This document shows positions 10,086 through 20,136 of a DNA stretch of 64,000 nt, piece after piece (the stretch's first letter is position 1; each line of letters starts with the position of its first letter). The notes beneath the pieces were generated by a model, which was given only the letters and a program-made list of their open reading frames with translations, ran no database searches and had not been told where the DNA came from. The position numbers were made by a program, and so were the translations under genes. This DNA is from Bifidobacterium breve (lineage in GTDB: Bacteria; Actinomycetota; Actinomycetes; Nanopelagicales; Nanopelagicaceae): NCBI GenBank assembly GCA_945863115.1, contig CAMAYZ010000002.1, positions 91,237 through 155,236 of the forward strand. The letters are read 5' to 3'.

Positions 10086-10166
10086 TTGAGCTATAAAACT
10101 CGAAGACTAATAACTCTTGGAGTTCTTTTTCTTGTTGTTCTAATTGTTGTACTAGTCGGGGATTAA
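10086..10166 (+). CDS. Possible 26-aa single-pass membrane mini-protein
   Basis: A TTG-started frame immediately after serC encodes a basic head (MSYKTRRL) followed by one hydrophobic helix (ITLGVLFLVVLIVVLVG) and stops at 10164-10166, 3 bp before the DUF2530 gene. Basic residues then a transmembrane stretch is coding-like, and the position inside a tight operon favours translation. The start codon is weak and the Shine-Dalgarno is poor, so this stays tentative. Too short for the ORF track. Confidence 0.35.
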   Translation: MSYKTRRLITLGVLFLVVLIVVLVGD

Positions 10167-10169
10167 TTC

Positions 10170-10355
10170 ATGGTCCACTTGAGAAGTGCAATCACCGTAA
10201 TAATTATTGGTATCGCGCTCTGGTTTGCAGCTCTTATAGCTACCTTTGGCTTGGATGCCAGCACAAATGCAAAATGGATCTGCGTATTTGGAATCGGTTT
10301 AGGCGTTATTGGACTTCGTTACACAATTAGACGGGCAAAGCGCGAGAGTAATTAG
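10170..10355 (+). CDS. DUF2530-like small membrane protein
   Basis: This 61-aa protein has two hydrophobic helices (VIIIGIALWFAALIATFGL and WICVFGIGLGVIGLRYTI) and a basic tail RRAKRES. It resembles the actinobacterial DUF2530 family, which is often found near serC. No function is known. It converges with the cold-shock gene and overlaps it by 4 bp. Confidence 0.7.
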   Translation: MVHLRSAITVIIIGIALWFAALIATFGLDASTNAKWICVFGIGLGVIGLRYTIRRAKRESN

Positions 10356-10735
10356 CCCTCGAACTGTCCAGCAATACCGCGCAAAACTTTTGCTAAGCGC
10401 TCGGCATCTGGTCCAGATGGATGGCGGCCATGGCGTAAACCATTTCCGACTTTATCCAAAATCTTAATTGTGTCTTCAATCATTGTTGCAAGATCGTCAT
10501 GATTAATTCGATTATTTGCAACAACAGAAGCTGGTTCATCAATTAAACGAACCGTCATTGCCTGTGGGCCTTTCTTGCCTTCGATAACTCCGAATTCAAG
10601 TTTGGTTCCTGGCTTAACTGTTGCAACACCAGAAGGAAGAGCTGAAGATGCTAAATAAACATCAGCGCCTTCTTCGGATTCAATAAATCCAAAACCCTTT
10701 TCAAGGCTGTACCACTTCACGCGACCTAGAGGCAT
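10352..10735 (-). CDS. Cold-shock domain protein with C-terminal extension
   Basis: Residues 1-66 are a cold-shock domain: GRVKWYSLEKGFGFIESEEG contains the RNP-1 motif KGFGFI. The second RNA-binding motif is changed to ADVYLASSALPSG, as in the longer actinobacterial Csp proteins. The 60-residue C-terminal part (INHDDLATMIEDTIKILDKVGNGLRHGRHPSGPDAERLAKVLRGI) is helical and conserved in that subgroup. A good AAGGAG lies 8 bases before the ATG. It is likely an RNA chaperone. DUF3027 lies upstream on the same strand. Confidence 0.88.
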   Translation of the reverse strand: MPLGRVKWYSLEKGFGFIESEEGADVYLASSALPSGVATVKPGTKLEFGVIEGKKGPQAMTVRLIDEPASVVANNRINHDDLATMIEDTIKILDKVGNGLRHGRHPSGPDAERLAKVLRGIAGQFEG

Positions 10736-10844
10736 TGGGGAACTCCTTTTTTCTTTAAATCTGTTTTACATGTTGTAATACAAGAGGGCTAGTTTAACTT
10801 ACGAATGCAAGGTGCTGTTGCCTGATTTCGCGCTTGATTAGCGG

Positions 10845-11549
10845 CTAATCGGTGACAACCAGCGCTTCGGAATGTGCGCCGCAGCCATGGTCGACCGAAA
10901 CAACGCGCGCGTCATCCGGCGCCAAAATATTTGCGCAAACTCCGAATGCGGATCGGAGTGATCCAGCAATTGGAATAAAGAAACCACAAGAGTTACATGG
11001 CTTTGGTGCTTGTTGTGAAATCGCATTATTTGGTCCAGCGTTTCCTGCATACCAACGTTGTGCTGCTAAATCGCGACCGGTAATAGAGAGGACACGGGCT
11101 CGACCCAAACCAAATTCAAATAGTTGTGTGAGATCTAATTCTTCATCATCTGGAAGCGCCGCAAAACCTGGCACTAAGCGCGCATCATCTGCTGATGTAG
11201 GAACGATATCTCCGGGACCAACATCGCCAGGAAGTAAGCGATCTTTATATGCAACCCACTCTGGTGCAAGCAATGACTCTGAACCAGGAAGAAGAACTAC
11301 ATCACAAATTGTTGGTGAACTTGAGTCATCTACTTTTGCAACTGTTACTGCCCAACGCCAACCAACATAACCTTTAATTGATGCTTCAAAGAGATATGTT
11401 GCAATTCGAGCATCACTTGAATCTTCGACTTCATCATAAGAAATTGAAACTAATTCCCCAACTTGATCTGGCGCTGGTGAATCTTCAAGTGCAGCAGCCC
11501 TTGCTAATTCAAGGGCGCTGAACTTGTCTTCAATTTTTGCTGAACTCAT
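10845..11549 (-). CDS. DUF3027 domain protein
   Basis: This 234-aa actinobacterial protein has no catalytic motif that I recognise. The central part GRARVLSITGRDLAAQRWYAGNAGPNNAISQQAPKPCNSCGFFIPIAGSLRSAFGVCANILAPDDARVVSVDHGCGAHSE has a conserved Cys pattern (CxxCGF, C, C) that could bind metal. This is the DUF3027 signature region. The gene neighbours a cold-shock gene, as in many actinobacteria. A small inverted repeat GATTAG-CGG-CTAATC overlaps its stop codon. Function unknown. Confidence 0.8.
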   Translation of the reverse strand: MSSAKIEDKFSALELARAAALEDSPAPDQVGELVSISYDEVEDSSDARIATYLFEASIKGYVGWRWAVTVAKVDDSSSPTICDVVLLPGSESLLAPEWVAYKDRLLPGDVGPGDIVPTSADDARLVPGFAALPDDEELDLTQLFEFGLGRARVLSITGRDLAAQRWYAGNAGPNNAISQQAPKPCNSCGFFIPIAGSLRSAFGVCANILAPDDARVVSVDHGCGAHSEALVVTD

Positions 11550-11569
11550 CCGCGTATCTTATTACGGAT

Positions 11570-13210
<1,641 letters not shown>

Positions 13211-13217
13211 TTAACGA

Positions 13218-13244
13218 TTATCACTCTAACCTTCCGAGTGCTAA
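13218..13244 (-). promoter_or_regulatory. CIRCE operator (HrcA binding site) of groEL
   Basis: On the plus strand TTATCACTC-N9-GAGTGCTAA matches the CIRCE consensus TTAGCACTC-N9-GAGTGCTAA with one mismatch and exact 9-nt spacing. It lies upstream of groEL (start 13189). It overlaps a promoter-like pair on the minus strand (TTGGCA, 16 nt, TAGAGT). Confidence 0.93.
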
Positions 13245-13285
13245 TGCCAAATCTAGAGCAGGGGCAAAGGGTGGGGCAAATCGAA

Positions 13286-13552
13286 CTAGAGCGAGCGGGC
13301 GTTTGTGCGGGCTTCGCGCAGACGGCGAAGTCGCTTTACGAGCATTGGTGCGTTCAGCACGGCATCATCGCGATCGATCAGGTTATTTAGAAGTTGGTAA
13401 TAAGCAGGAGGCGTCATGTCGAAGAGCTCTTTGATTGCGCTCTCTTTGGCGCCGGCAAACTTCCACCATTGACCCTCAAAATCCAAGATTTTAATTTCTA
13501 ATTCGGTTAGAGATGTCGCCTGATTTTGCGCGCTGATCTCTAAGTTTTCCAT
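13286..13552 (-). CDS. DUF3263 small DNA-binding-like protein
   Basis: This 88-aa actinobacterial protein carries LTELEIKILDFEGQWWKFAGAKESAIKELFDMTPPAYYQLLNNLIDRDDAVLNAPMLVKRLRRLREAR, the DUF3263 signature. It looks like a helix-turn-helix fold related to sigma-factor-like proteins, with AYYQLLNNLI as the recognition-helix candidate. It lies just beyond groEL and its CIRCE site, on the same strand. No target is known; regulation of DNA or RNA polymerase is a guess from fold. Confidence 0.8.
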   Translation of the reverse strand: MENLEISAQNQATSLTELEIKILDFEGQWWKFAGAKESAIKELFDMTPPAYYQLLNNLIDRDDAVLNAPMLVKRLRRLREARTNARSL

Positions 13553-13601
13553 GCCTAAATTATAGGAGATAAGGGTGACAATTTCTGGGATTTAGCCGAA
13601 T

Positions 13602-15128
13602 TTAATTGGATTCTGCATAATCTTTTCGGTTAGCGCTACGAACTAAATTTGTCAGCATTCTAGGAAATATCAATACGTGAAATGGTGAAACTGCAAACCA
13701 ATAAAGATGGCCACCGAGACCTCTTGGTGAATAAGTTGCATCTTGTGAAATTCTTCGCATTTTCTTACCGGCGATTTCGAAATCTTCAATTTTAAATTCA
13801 AGCCAAGCTTTTCCAGGAAGAATCATTTCGGCATAAAGTTTTAATGAAACTCCGGATTCTAAATTCTCTACCCGCCAAAAATCGAGGCTGTCACCAATTC
13901 GCAAAGTATCTGGGCTGCGACGACCGCGACGAAGTCCAACTCCCCCGAATAAGCGATCTACTATCCCGCGCGCCCACCAGAGAAAATCTGCACCGTACCA
14001 ACCATTTTCGCCACCGATTTGTTCAATGCTTTTCCAGAGATTTGCTTGACTAGTTTCAACAATTTTCTCGCGGTGATCACGATAAATAGTTTCGCCTGCC
14101 CATGACGGATCGCTCTGGGCTTTCTGCCAAGGCGCGGTTGGTTGAGTTGCATCTGACCAACGTGATTCAACTTGGTTTTCAGTTGTTCTAGAGAGCGCTA
14201 ATTCAATTGCCTGATTGACCTGTAGCAAACCTTCAGGTGGTGGCGGAATTAGCCCAGCGATACTTTTATTTGGGTCGGCAACAACTTCACTAATTAAGGA
14301 ATGAACGAGTGGACGAGCCAGCGCAGTAGGAACTGGAGTTACCAAACCAATCCATAAACTTGAAAGTGCTGGTGATAAAACTGGAACTTTAATAATCCAG
14401 CGACGACGCAGACCAGAAATTTTTGCAAACATTTGCATCATGTCGGCATATGAAAGAACTGCAGGACCACCAATATCAAAAACACCACTGACTGGTGTCT
14501 TAAGTCCGGCCGCACTTGATAAATACCAGAGCACATCTCGAATTGCGATTGGCTGGGTGCGATTTGAAACCCACTTTGGAGTCGTCATAACAGGAAGGCG
14601 ATGGGTTAGATGGCGAAGCATTTCAAAAGATGCAGATCCAGAACCAATGATTATGCCGGCACGCATTTCAATGACCGGCACTTTTCCACTGGCTAGTTGG
14701 CGGCCAGTATTTGCACGGGACTCTAAGTGTTGGCTAATTTGTTTATCGTTTGCAATTCCACCTAAATAAATTATCTGGCTAACACCAGCTTCTTCTGCGG
14801 CAGTTGCGAAATTTCGTGCCATTGCAGCTTCGATTTCATCGAAATTAGAACCCAAATTAATTGAATGCAATAAGTAGAAGGCGGTATGAACTCCAGTTAA
14901 AGCAGACTTTACTGATGCGAAATCACTCGCATTTCCTTGTGCAATCTCAACTTTATCTATCCAAGCTTGACCAGAAATTTTATTTTTATCGCGGACCATC
15001 ACACGCACTGCAAAATCTTGACTCAATAACTGTCGGACAAGTCGACCACCAACATAACCAGATGCACCCGTAACGAGGATTTTGCGCCCAGGATTTACTG
15101 GAATTGGATTATTAGCAGGCATGCTCAC
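13602..15128 (-). CDS. NAD(P)-binding SDR fused to a DUF2867 domain
   Basis: This is a two-part protein of 508 aa. Residues 15-300 are an NmrA-like atypical SDR: ILVTGASGYVGGRLVRQLLSQ, YLLHSINLGSNFDEIEAAMARNFA, IYLGGIAND and VIEMRAGIIIGSGSASFEMLRHL. Residues about 345-500 match DUF2867 (GENGWYGADFLWWARGIVDRLFGGVGLRRGRRSPDTLRIGDSLDFWRVE ... YWFAVSPFHVLIFPRML), a SRPBCC-like fold. The fusion is common in actinobacteria and is usually called an epimerase-like oxidoreductase. The substrate is unknown. A second Met two codons in is an equally good start. It is divergent from ndh. Confidence 0.82.
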   Translation of the reverse strand: MSMPANNPIPVNPGRKILVTGASGYVGGRLVRQLLSQDFAVRVMVRDKNKISGQAWIDKVEIAQGNASDFASVKSALTGVHTAFYLLHSINLGSNFDEIEAAMARNFATAAEEAGVSQIIYLGGIANDKQISQHLESRANTGRQLASGKVPVIEMRAGIIIGSGSASFEMLRHLTHRLPVMTTPKWVSNRTQPIAIRDVLWYLSSAAGLKTPVSGVFDIGGPAVLSYADMMQMFAKISGLRRRWIIKVPVLSPALSSLWIGLVTPVPTALARPLVHSLISEVVADPNKSIAGLIPPPPEGLLQVNQAIELALSRTTENQVESRWSDATQPTAPWQKAQSDPSWAGETIYRDHREKIVETSQANLWKSIEQIGGENGWYGADFLWWARGIVDRLFGGVGLRRGRRSPDTLRIGDSLDFWRVENLESGVSLKLYAEMILPGKAWLEFKIEDFEIAGKKMRRISQDATYSPRGLGGHLYWFAVSPFHVLIFPRMLTNLVRSANRKDYAESN

Positions 15129-15201
15129 GGGTTAAACAGTAGACTGCAACCCTGATTTCCGAAACTTGAAATTTTATTATTACGAAGCGATAGAGGAAAC
15201 G

Positions 15202-16434
15202 ATGATAAAGTGCCACAAACCAAGAGTCGTAATTCTTGGTGGCGGTTTTGGCGGACTCGCGACAGCTAAAGCTCTCGGTGATAGCGCGGATATTACGGTT
15301 GTAGATCGTCACAATTATCAAACATTTCTGCCCTTGCTCTATCAGGTGTCAACTGCCGGACTTGCTGCCGACCATGTTGCATATCCAATCCGCGGTGCGC
15401 TTCGCTCCTTCAATGGAAAATTTCGAATGGGTAGCCCAATCTCTGTCGATCATAAAAACAAGACGGTCAAATTAGATAGCAGCGAAGTTTTGCCATTCGA
15501 TCATTTAGTTGTTGCGGTTGGTTCTGTTACTGCAGATTTTGGGACTCCAGGTGTTAGTGAATACGCACTTGGCATGAAGTCAGTTCATGAAGCTTTAACA
15601 ATTCGCGCCGAAGTTATGCGCCGCTTCGAAGATCTCTGTCGCTTCGAAGATGACACCAGACTTTCTATTGTTGTAGTCGGTGGCGGACCAACTGGGGTTG
15701 AAATGGCAGGAGCACTTGCTGAACTAGTTCGCGGCCCATTATTGAATGATCAAAAACATGCTGCACTACATATCGATGTCTCACTAATTGAAGCAGGACC
15801 AAGATTGCTTCCAAGTTTTTCACCAAGCCTCTCTGAAAAAACTAAACAGGCTCTAGAAAAATTAGGCGTGAAAGTTTTGGTTAATCATGCAGTTAAATCT
15901 GTAAAGCGCACCGAAATTAATTTAAAGAGCGGTGAAAAAATTCCTGCTGAGATTACGATTTGGGCGGCTGGCGTTAAAGGCGAACCGGTTGTTTCAAATC
16001 TATCGCTTCCATTAGATGGCAATCGATTAAGTGTTTACCCAACGCTTGCAGTTTCAAATTATCCAAATATCTGGGGCGTCGGAGATGTTTGCGGCGCAAA
16101 ATCTAAAGATGGACGTTTTCTCCCAATGGTCGCACCGGTTGCAATGCAGCAAGGCCGCTTTGTTGCAGAACAAATCTTGCGTAGAGAAAAAGGAATTGAA
16201 CTTAAGGATTTTAAATATAAAGATAAAGGATCCATGGCAACCATCGGGCGGCATAAAGCCGTAGTCGAAGTGAACAAGATTAGATTCTCTGGTTATCCAG
16301 CTTGGGCAGCTTGGTTGTTCTTACACCTCTTTTACCTCATGGGCGGCAGAAATCGGATTGGCACAATTGTCGATTGGTGCTGGAATTACTTCACGTTCGA
16401 CCGCGGAAATCGCCACATTATGGATTCGGTTTAA
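15202..16434 (+). CDS. ndh: Type II NADH:quinone dehydrogenase
   Basis: The ORF opens at 15166, but AGAGGA just upstream of ATG 15202 sets the start (410 aa). The first Rossmann motif VVILGGGFGGLATAKAL binds FAD and the second, VVVGGGPTGVEMAGALAEL, binds NADH. NIWGVGDV contacts FAD. The C-terminal YPAWAAWLFLHLFYLMGGRNRIGTIVDWCWNYFTFDRG is the amphipathic membrane anchor of NDH-2. It passes electrons from NADH to quinone without proton pumping. An alpha/beta hydrolase gene follows 3 bp later. Confidence 0.93.
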   Translation: MIKCHKPRVVILGGGFGGLATAKALGDSADITVVDRHNYQTFLPLLYQVSTAGLAADHVAYPIRGALRSFNGKFRMGSPISVDHKNKTVKLDSSEVLPFDHLVVAVGSVTADFGTPGVSEYALGMKSVHEALTIRAEVMRRFEDLCRFEDDTRLSIVVVGGGPTGVEMAGALAELVRGPLLNDQKHAALHIDVSLIEAGPRLLPSFSPSLSEKTKQALEKLGVKVLVNHAVKSVKRTEINLKSGEKIPAEITIWAAGVKGEPVVSNLSLPLDGNRLSVYPTLAVSNYPNIWGVGDVCGAKSKDGRFLPMVAPVAMQQGRFVAEQILRREKGIELKDFKYKDKGSMATIGRHKAVVEVNKIRFSGYPAWAAWLFLHLFYLMGGRNRIGTIVDWCWNYFTFDRGNRHIMDSV

Positions 16435-16437
16435 TTC

Positions 16438-17256
16438 ATGTTGAAGTTAAAGCGCGGCTACTTAGATTTACGTGGTCATCAAATCTGGTCTGCGCAAGGA
16501 AAAACTTTCGGCAAAAAATCTGATCCCGTGTTACTAATGCACGGTGGTTTAAGTTCAACTGAAAGTTGGGACTACACAGTTATCCCTGCAGTCCAAAGAA
16601 CCCATAGCGTTTTTGCTTACGATCGAAGTGCGCATGGTCGCACAGCAAGTCGCGAAGGTTTCTACCACTTTGATTTCCAAACCGATGAAGCGATTGCATA
16701 TATCGAAGATGTGATTAAGGGCCCAACGCATTTAATTGGCTGGAGTGATGGTGGAATTATCTCTTTGATGGTTGCGCTAAAGCGGCCAGATCTTGTTAAA
16801 TCGATTGTTGCAATTGGAACTAATTTTCATTACGACAGTGGTCTTACCTTGGTTGAAAGTGATCCAGAAATAGTAATTAGTGAAGATGATGCTGCGAAAT
16901 TTGCTCTGCGATCTCCAGACCCAGCACATATGCAGGAAGTAATAATTCGAAAGGCATATGAAGTTTGGAACTCTGAACCAACTATGACAACGTCTCAATT
17001 ATCGAAAATAAGTTGTCCGGTTCTTGTTTTAACTGGCGATGACGAACCCTTCTCAAACCAACATACGATTGAACTTTATGAAGCTATTCCAAATGCTCGG
17101 CTTGCAATAGTTCCTGGAACTTCACACTTCGTCGTTAAAGAGAAGCCAAGGTTAGTCCAGCAGCTGATAAGTGATTTTTACCGCAATCTTGAATACCCAA
17201 TTACAACTTGGCCTCGGCTACGTAAAGAGCAGACCGAAAAGTTAAACAACTCTTAA
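16438..17256 (+). CDS. Alpha/beta-fold hydrolase
   Basis: This 272-aa protein has the oxyanion region VLLMHGGLSSTESWD, the nucleophile elbow GWSDGG (Ser), a late acid in VLVLTGDDEPFS and the catalytic His in VPGTSHFVVKEKP. This is a complete Ser-Asp-His set. The N-terminal phrase YLDLRGHQIWSAQGK resembles the strand pair seen in small-molecule esterases and enol-lactone hydrolases. The substrate is unknown. It lies 3 bp after ndh and converges on the GMC oxidoreductase gene with a 15-bp overlap. Confidence 0.85.
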   Translation: MLKLKRGYLDLRGHQIWSAQGKTFGKKSDPVLLMHGGLSSTESWDYTVIPAVQRTHSVFAYDRSAHGRTASREGFYHFDFQTDEAIAYIEDVIKGPTHLIGWSDGGIISLMVALKRPDLVKSIVAIGTNFHYDSGLTLVESDPEIVISEDDAAKFALRSPDPAHMQEVIIRKAYEVWNSEPTMTTSQLSKISCPVLVLTGDDEPFSNQHTIELYEAIPNARLAIVPGTSHFVVKEKPRLVQQLISDFYRNLEYPITTWPRLRKEQTEKLNNS

Positions 17257-18915
17257 CTCTCCCACTGCTCCCATTGGGACAACTGGGTTGCTTGGAAATT
17301 CCATAGCTACTTTTTTATATGGATGACCTTGTATCGGCCGAGAATCTATCCCGCCCTTGTTCGGCCACATCGAAATCGCCCGCTCTGCTTGTGCCGTAAT
17401 TGTTAGCGAAGGATTAACACCAAGATTTGCAGTAACACTTGAACCATCAACAATATGCAAAGTTGGATAGTTCCAAACTCGGTGATACGGATCTAAAACT
17501 CCCGAATCAACACTGTCTCCGATCACGCAACCACCAACAAAGTGCGCAGTAAACGGTGCACCAATCAAGTCTCCGATATGTCCGCCGGCAATTCCACCAT
17601 TTTTTTCGGCAATTCTGCGGACAACTTCATTTGCAGCTGGAATATAGGTTGCATTTGGAGTTGCGCTGTCATTCTTCGAAGTTAATCGCTTTCCAAAAAT
17701 AGATTTCTTTATTGAGACCGTTACCGCAGAATCAACATTCTGCATCACAAGTGCGATAACTGTTCTCTGGCTCCACCTTCGAACATTTAGAACTCTAGCC
17801 AACATTGATGGATGTCTTAAAACCGTAGTAAGCCATTGTTTTCGTCGTGCCGATGCGCTGTGACCATCGGTCATAATTGTTTGCAGTAAACCCATTGCAT
17901 TACTTCCAACCCCATATCGAACTGGTTCTACATGTGTGTGTTCGTCCGGGAAAAATGATGAGGTGATGGCAGAGCCTTTGCTGTAATCAACTTTGTCATC
18001 CTGCATAAGTGCCCCGGTGAGAGCCTCGCTATTTGTCCGAGATAACTTTCCAAGAGCGTTTGAAATCTTTGGTAAAAAGCCATCGCTCTTCATGCGGTGC
18101 AGCAATTTCTGAGTGTTGTATGTCCCTGCTGCAACAATCACTTGATTAGCAGTGAAAATTCGCTTTCGCCCAATCCAGGATGAACTTTTGCGGGCGTAAA
18201 TTTTCCAGCTTCCATTAGGCAATTGTTTAATTTTTGTAACGGTATGTTCCGCAAAGACCTTGGCGCCAGCTCCTTCAGCCAGCCCTAAGTAATTCTTAGG
18301 CAAAGTATTTTTTGCATTAAATCTACAACCAGTCATACAAGCACCACATTGCATGCAACCGTTTCTTGTCGGACCTTTGCCGCCAAAAAATGGATCGGCA
18401 CTTAATGCGCCAGGTCCGTCACCAAAATAAACTCCAAGCGGTGCCATTCTAAAAGTATGTCCAACTCCCATTTCAATTGCGGCTTCTTTCATTGCAGCAT
18501 CCGAAGGTGAGAAATATGGATTATCTGCAACGCCAAGCATTCGAGACGCTTGGTCATACCAAGGAAGTAATTCTGACTTCCAGTCTGTTATGTGTTTCCA
18601 TTGTTTATCGTTGAAGTAAGTATCTGGTGGGATATATAAAGTATTTGCATAAACAAGTGAGCCACCACCAACACCAGCGCCGGCTAAAACTAGAACGTCG
18701 GGAAGTGCATGAATTCGTTGAATGCCTCGTAGCCCCAAACGTGGTGCGTATAAGAATTTAGTTAACCGCCACGAAGTTTTAGGGAAATCTTTATCTTGAA
18801 ATCTTCGACCAGCTTCTAAAACTGCAACTTGATAATTCTTTTCAGTTAATCGCAGTGCACTTACCGATCCGCCAAAACCAGAACCAATAATTACAACGTC
18901 GAAGTCGCGTTCCAT
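17242..18915 (-). CDS. GMC-family FAD oxidoreductase (cholesterol-oxidase-like)
   Basis: This 557-aa protein starts with VVIIGSGFGGSVSALRLTEKNYQVAVLEAGRRF (FAD-binding). VLAGAGVGGGSLVYANTLYIPP and the C-terminal FVGGCVIGDSVDSGVLDPYHRVWNYPTLHIVDGSSVTANLGVNPSLTITAQAERA form the GMC active-site region with His and Asn. A cysteine group, GCMQCGACMTGCRFNAKNTL, is characteristic of the cholesterol-oxidase/choline-dehydrogenase-like branch. It may oxidise a sterol or other hydroxylated lipid. There is no twin-arginine or signal sequence, so it is probably cytoplasmic or membrane-associated. No steroid-catabolism genes lie nearby, so the substrate stays open. Confidence 0.87.
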   Translation of the reverse strand: MERDFDVVIIGSGFGGSVSALRLTEKNYQVAVLEAGRRFQDKDFPKTSWRLTKFLYAPRLGLRGIQRIHALPDVLVLAGAGVGGGSLVYANTLYIPPDTYFNDKQWKHITDWKSELLPWYDQASRMLGVADNPYFSPSDAAMKEAAIEMGVGHTFRMAPLGVYFGDGPGALSADPFFGGKGPTRNGCMQCGACMTGCRFNAKNTLPKNYLGLAEGAGAKVFAEHTVTKIKQLPNGSWKIYARKSSSWIGRKRIFTANQVIVAAGTYNTQKLLHRMKSDGFLPKISNALGKLSRTNSEALTGALMQDDKVDYSKGSAITSSFFPDEHTHVEPVRYGVGSNAMGLLQTIMTDGHSASARRKQWLTTVLRHPSMLARVLNVRRWSQRTVIALVMQNVDSAVTVSIKKSIFGKRLTSKNDSATPNATYIPAANEVVRRIAEKNGGIAGGHIGDLIGAPFTAHFVGGCVIGDSVDSGVLDPYHRVWNYPTLHIVDGSSVTANLGVNPSLTITAQAERAISMWPNKGGIDSRPIQGHPYKKVAMEFPSNPVVPMGAVGELRVV

Positions 18916-18955
18916 GGCTTATTCATACCAAAGTATTTTAATTCGAAGTAACTTA

Positions 18956-19030
18956 TGGAGCCCCCCGTCAGGATTGAACTGACGACCTACGCATTACAAG
19001 TGCGTTGCTCTACCACTGAGCTAGGGAGGC
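18956..19030 (-). tRNA. tRNA-Thr (anticodon TGT)
   Basis: On the minus strand: acceptor GCCTCCC/GGGGGGC (one G-U pair), D arm GCTCAGTGGTAGAGC, anticodon stem ACGCA/TGCGT with loop CTTGTAA giving TGT, and T arm GTCAG/CTGAC with TTCAATC. CCA is encoded at 18956-18958. It reads ACN, chiefly ACA. Confidence 0.94.
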
Positions 19031-19114
19031 GTGTTGCAGGGGTAATTATGACACGCAAAAACCAGTGCTCTGAACCTGTCAATTGCCACCGTGAATTGCG
19101 AGTATCTTCGGCAA

Positions 19115-20032
19115 ATGCGCCTTGGAGTCTTAGATGTGGGATCAAATACCATCCATCTCCAGGTAGTCGATACACATCCAGGTGCTCGTCCAAATCCAAC
19201 TTTTAATCACAAAGTCGAGCTTCGGTTAACCGAGTATTTAACTGATGAGAACAACATTTCAGCTGAAGGAATAGCAGAGCTTCGGCTTGCGATTAAGAAT
19301 GCAATTGCCCATTCTAAGAGTGTAAAAACTGAGGAGCTTCTACCTTTCGCAACCTCTGCACTTCGGGAAGCAAGTAATGGTGCAGAAATTATCGCGGCGA
19401 TTAATAAGGATTTTGAAATTGATTTACAGGTTTTAACTGGCGAAGAAGAAGCTAGATTAACTTTTCTTGCAGCACGCCGTTGGTTTGGTTGGTCAAGTGG
19501 TCGATTGCTAGTAATCGATATTGGTGGTGGCTCTCTTGAAATTGCATCTGGGATTGATGAAGCCCCAGAAGTTGCTGTAACTCTCCCACTAGGCGCATCT
19601 CGTCTAACAAAAAGTCATTTGCAAGGTGACCCATTTACTGCCAAGAGCGTGCGTTCACTTAGGGATTACATTGAAACTCAATTGGAATCTGTTCTTCCAA
19701 CTTTGGTTCGCCACGAGGATTCAGATCGTGCAATTGCAACAAGTAAGACCTTGCGAACTCTCGCTCGTCTTTGTGGTGACTGGTATGGCGGTAATGGAAA
19801 AAACATTACAATCGATGCAATTCGAAAAATCTCGACACGTTTAGCAGAGATGGATTCGGAAGAGCGAACAAAGTTGCCGGGAGTTTCGGCAAACCGAGCC
19901 CGTCAAATAGTTGCAGGGGCTTTCGTTACTGAAAGTGTTATGCGAAACCTAGATCTCGATAACTTAGAAATTTGCCCGTGGGCCCTGCGCGAAGGAATTG
20001 TTCTTAAATATTTAGACTGGACCGAGCACTAA
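19115..20032 (+). CDS. Exopolyphosphatase / Ppx-GppA phosphatase
   Basis: The ORF-track GTG (19091) has no ribosome site, and the family begins at MRLGVLDVGSNTIHLQVVD, so ATG 19115 is used (305 aa, the short actinobacterial form). The sugar-kinase/actin fold is shown by LDVGSNT, TSALREASN, TGEEEARLTFLAAR and LLVIDIGGGSLEIASG. It probably hydrolyses polyphosphate or pppGpp. It sits near ppk1 and mutT1/sixA, a polyphosphate and nucleotide-cleaning neighbourhood also seen in mycobacteria. Its last bases overlap the suspected decayed tail of the convergent mutT1 gene. Confidence 0.9.
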   Translation: MRLGVLDVGSNTIHLQVVDTHPGARPNPTFNHKVELRLTEYLTDENNISAEGIAELRLAIKNAIAHSKSVKTEELLPFATSALREASNGAEIIAAINKDFEIDLQVLTGEEEARLTFLAARRWFGWSSGRLLVIDIGGGSLEIASGIDEAPEVAVTLPLGASRLTKSHLQGDPFTAKSVRSLRDYIETQLESVLPTLVRHEDSDRAIATSKTLRTLARLCGDWYGGNGKNITIDAIRKISTRLAEMDSEERTKLPGVSANRARQIVAGAFVTESVMRNLDLDNLEICPWALREGIVLKYLDWTEH

Positions 20033-20136
20033 ACAATAGGCGCTGGAACAACATCAATCTGTAAGCACTTCTTCTTACCCAGAAACACCACCCAGGCATC
20101 TCCTGGTTTCAACTTATTCTCTGGCAAATCAATATC
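20029..20136 (-). other. In-frame continuation of mutT1/sixA beyond its TAA stop
   Basis: After the TAA at 20137-20139 the same frame continues for 35 sense codons to a TAG at 20029-20031. It reads DIDLPENKLKPGDAWVVFLG, then KKKCLQIDVVPAPIV. A phrase of the form L-x-PG-(D/E)-x-x-V-V is what I expect at the C-terminus of actinobacterial MutT1/SixA fusions, so this looks like an original tail cut off by one nonsense codon, or reached by readthrough. Confidence 0.6.
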
